Positions 6,797 through 6,829 of a stretch of 6,829 bases of DNA are shown in pieces. Below the pieces are notes generated by a model. The model was not told the DNA's origin, made no database searches, and was given only the letters and a program-made list of their open reading frames with translations. This DNA is from Spirochaetaceae bacterium (lineage in GTDB: Bacteria > Spirochaetota > Spirochaetia > Treponematales > Breznakiellaceae): assembly GCA_031278575.1 (NCBI GenBank), contig JAITKD010000003.1:1-6829 (forward strand), given 5' to 3'. The position numbers and the translations under genes are program-made. How positions within the stretch are numbered: the stretch's first letter is position 1; every line of letters begins with the position of its first letter.

Positions 6797-6829
6797 GGGG
6801 GGCTGTCAAGAATCGAAACTTAAAAATCA

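Overview
The window looks like chromosomal DNA from a spirochaete, most likely a Treponema of moderate to fairly high GC such as the termite-gut or free-living groups. This assignment is inferred from gene content: the end of an LptD-like outer-membrane protein, a DUF4912 protein followed directly by a GH57 (DUF1957-type) glucan branching enzyme, and a RarA ATPase carrying a long extra C-terminal domain. No rRNA, tRNA, CRISPR array, transposase or phage gene is visible. The window is almost fully coding.

Layout. Positions 1-1394 (+) hold the 3' part of a large beta-rich outer-membrane protein whose start lies outside the window. After a 45-bp gap containing a good sigma70-type promoter, a two-gene unit follows on the + strand: a DUF4912 protein (1440-2123) and a GH57 enzyme (2135-3742). 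The GH57 ribosome binding site overlaps the DUF4912 stop codon, so the two are probably co-transcribed and translationally coupled. A 62-bp convergent gap (3743-3804) carries hairpins that can end transcription. On the - strand, reading from the right, come a RarA/MgsA-family AAA+ ATPase with a 320-residue C-terminal extension (6796-4526) and then a small cytoplasmic SGNH/GDSL esterase (4470-3805). The esterase appears to have its own promoter across the end of rarA.

How the genes relate. DUF4912 plus GH57 looks like a small alpha-glucan (glycogen-type) synthesis or remodelling unit in which DUF4912 may be an accessory or binding partner. RarA belongs to replication-fork maintenance and recombination, LptD to outer-membrane assembly, and the esterase to unspecified ester metabolism. 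I see no reason to think these three act together with the glucan genes.

The points most worth a second look are: the RarA extension, which reads like a degenerate class I methyltransferase fold; the DUF4912 gene, which starts without a Shine-Dalgarno a few bases from its predicted transcription start and has a Rho_N/SAP-like N-terminus; a nine-base C tract inside the esterase gene; a variant catalytic block in GH57; and an inverted repeat inside the esterase promoter.
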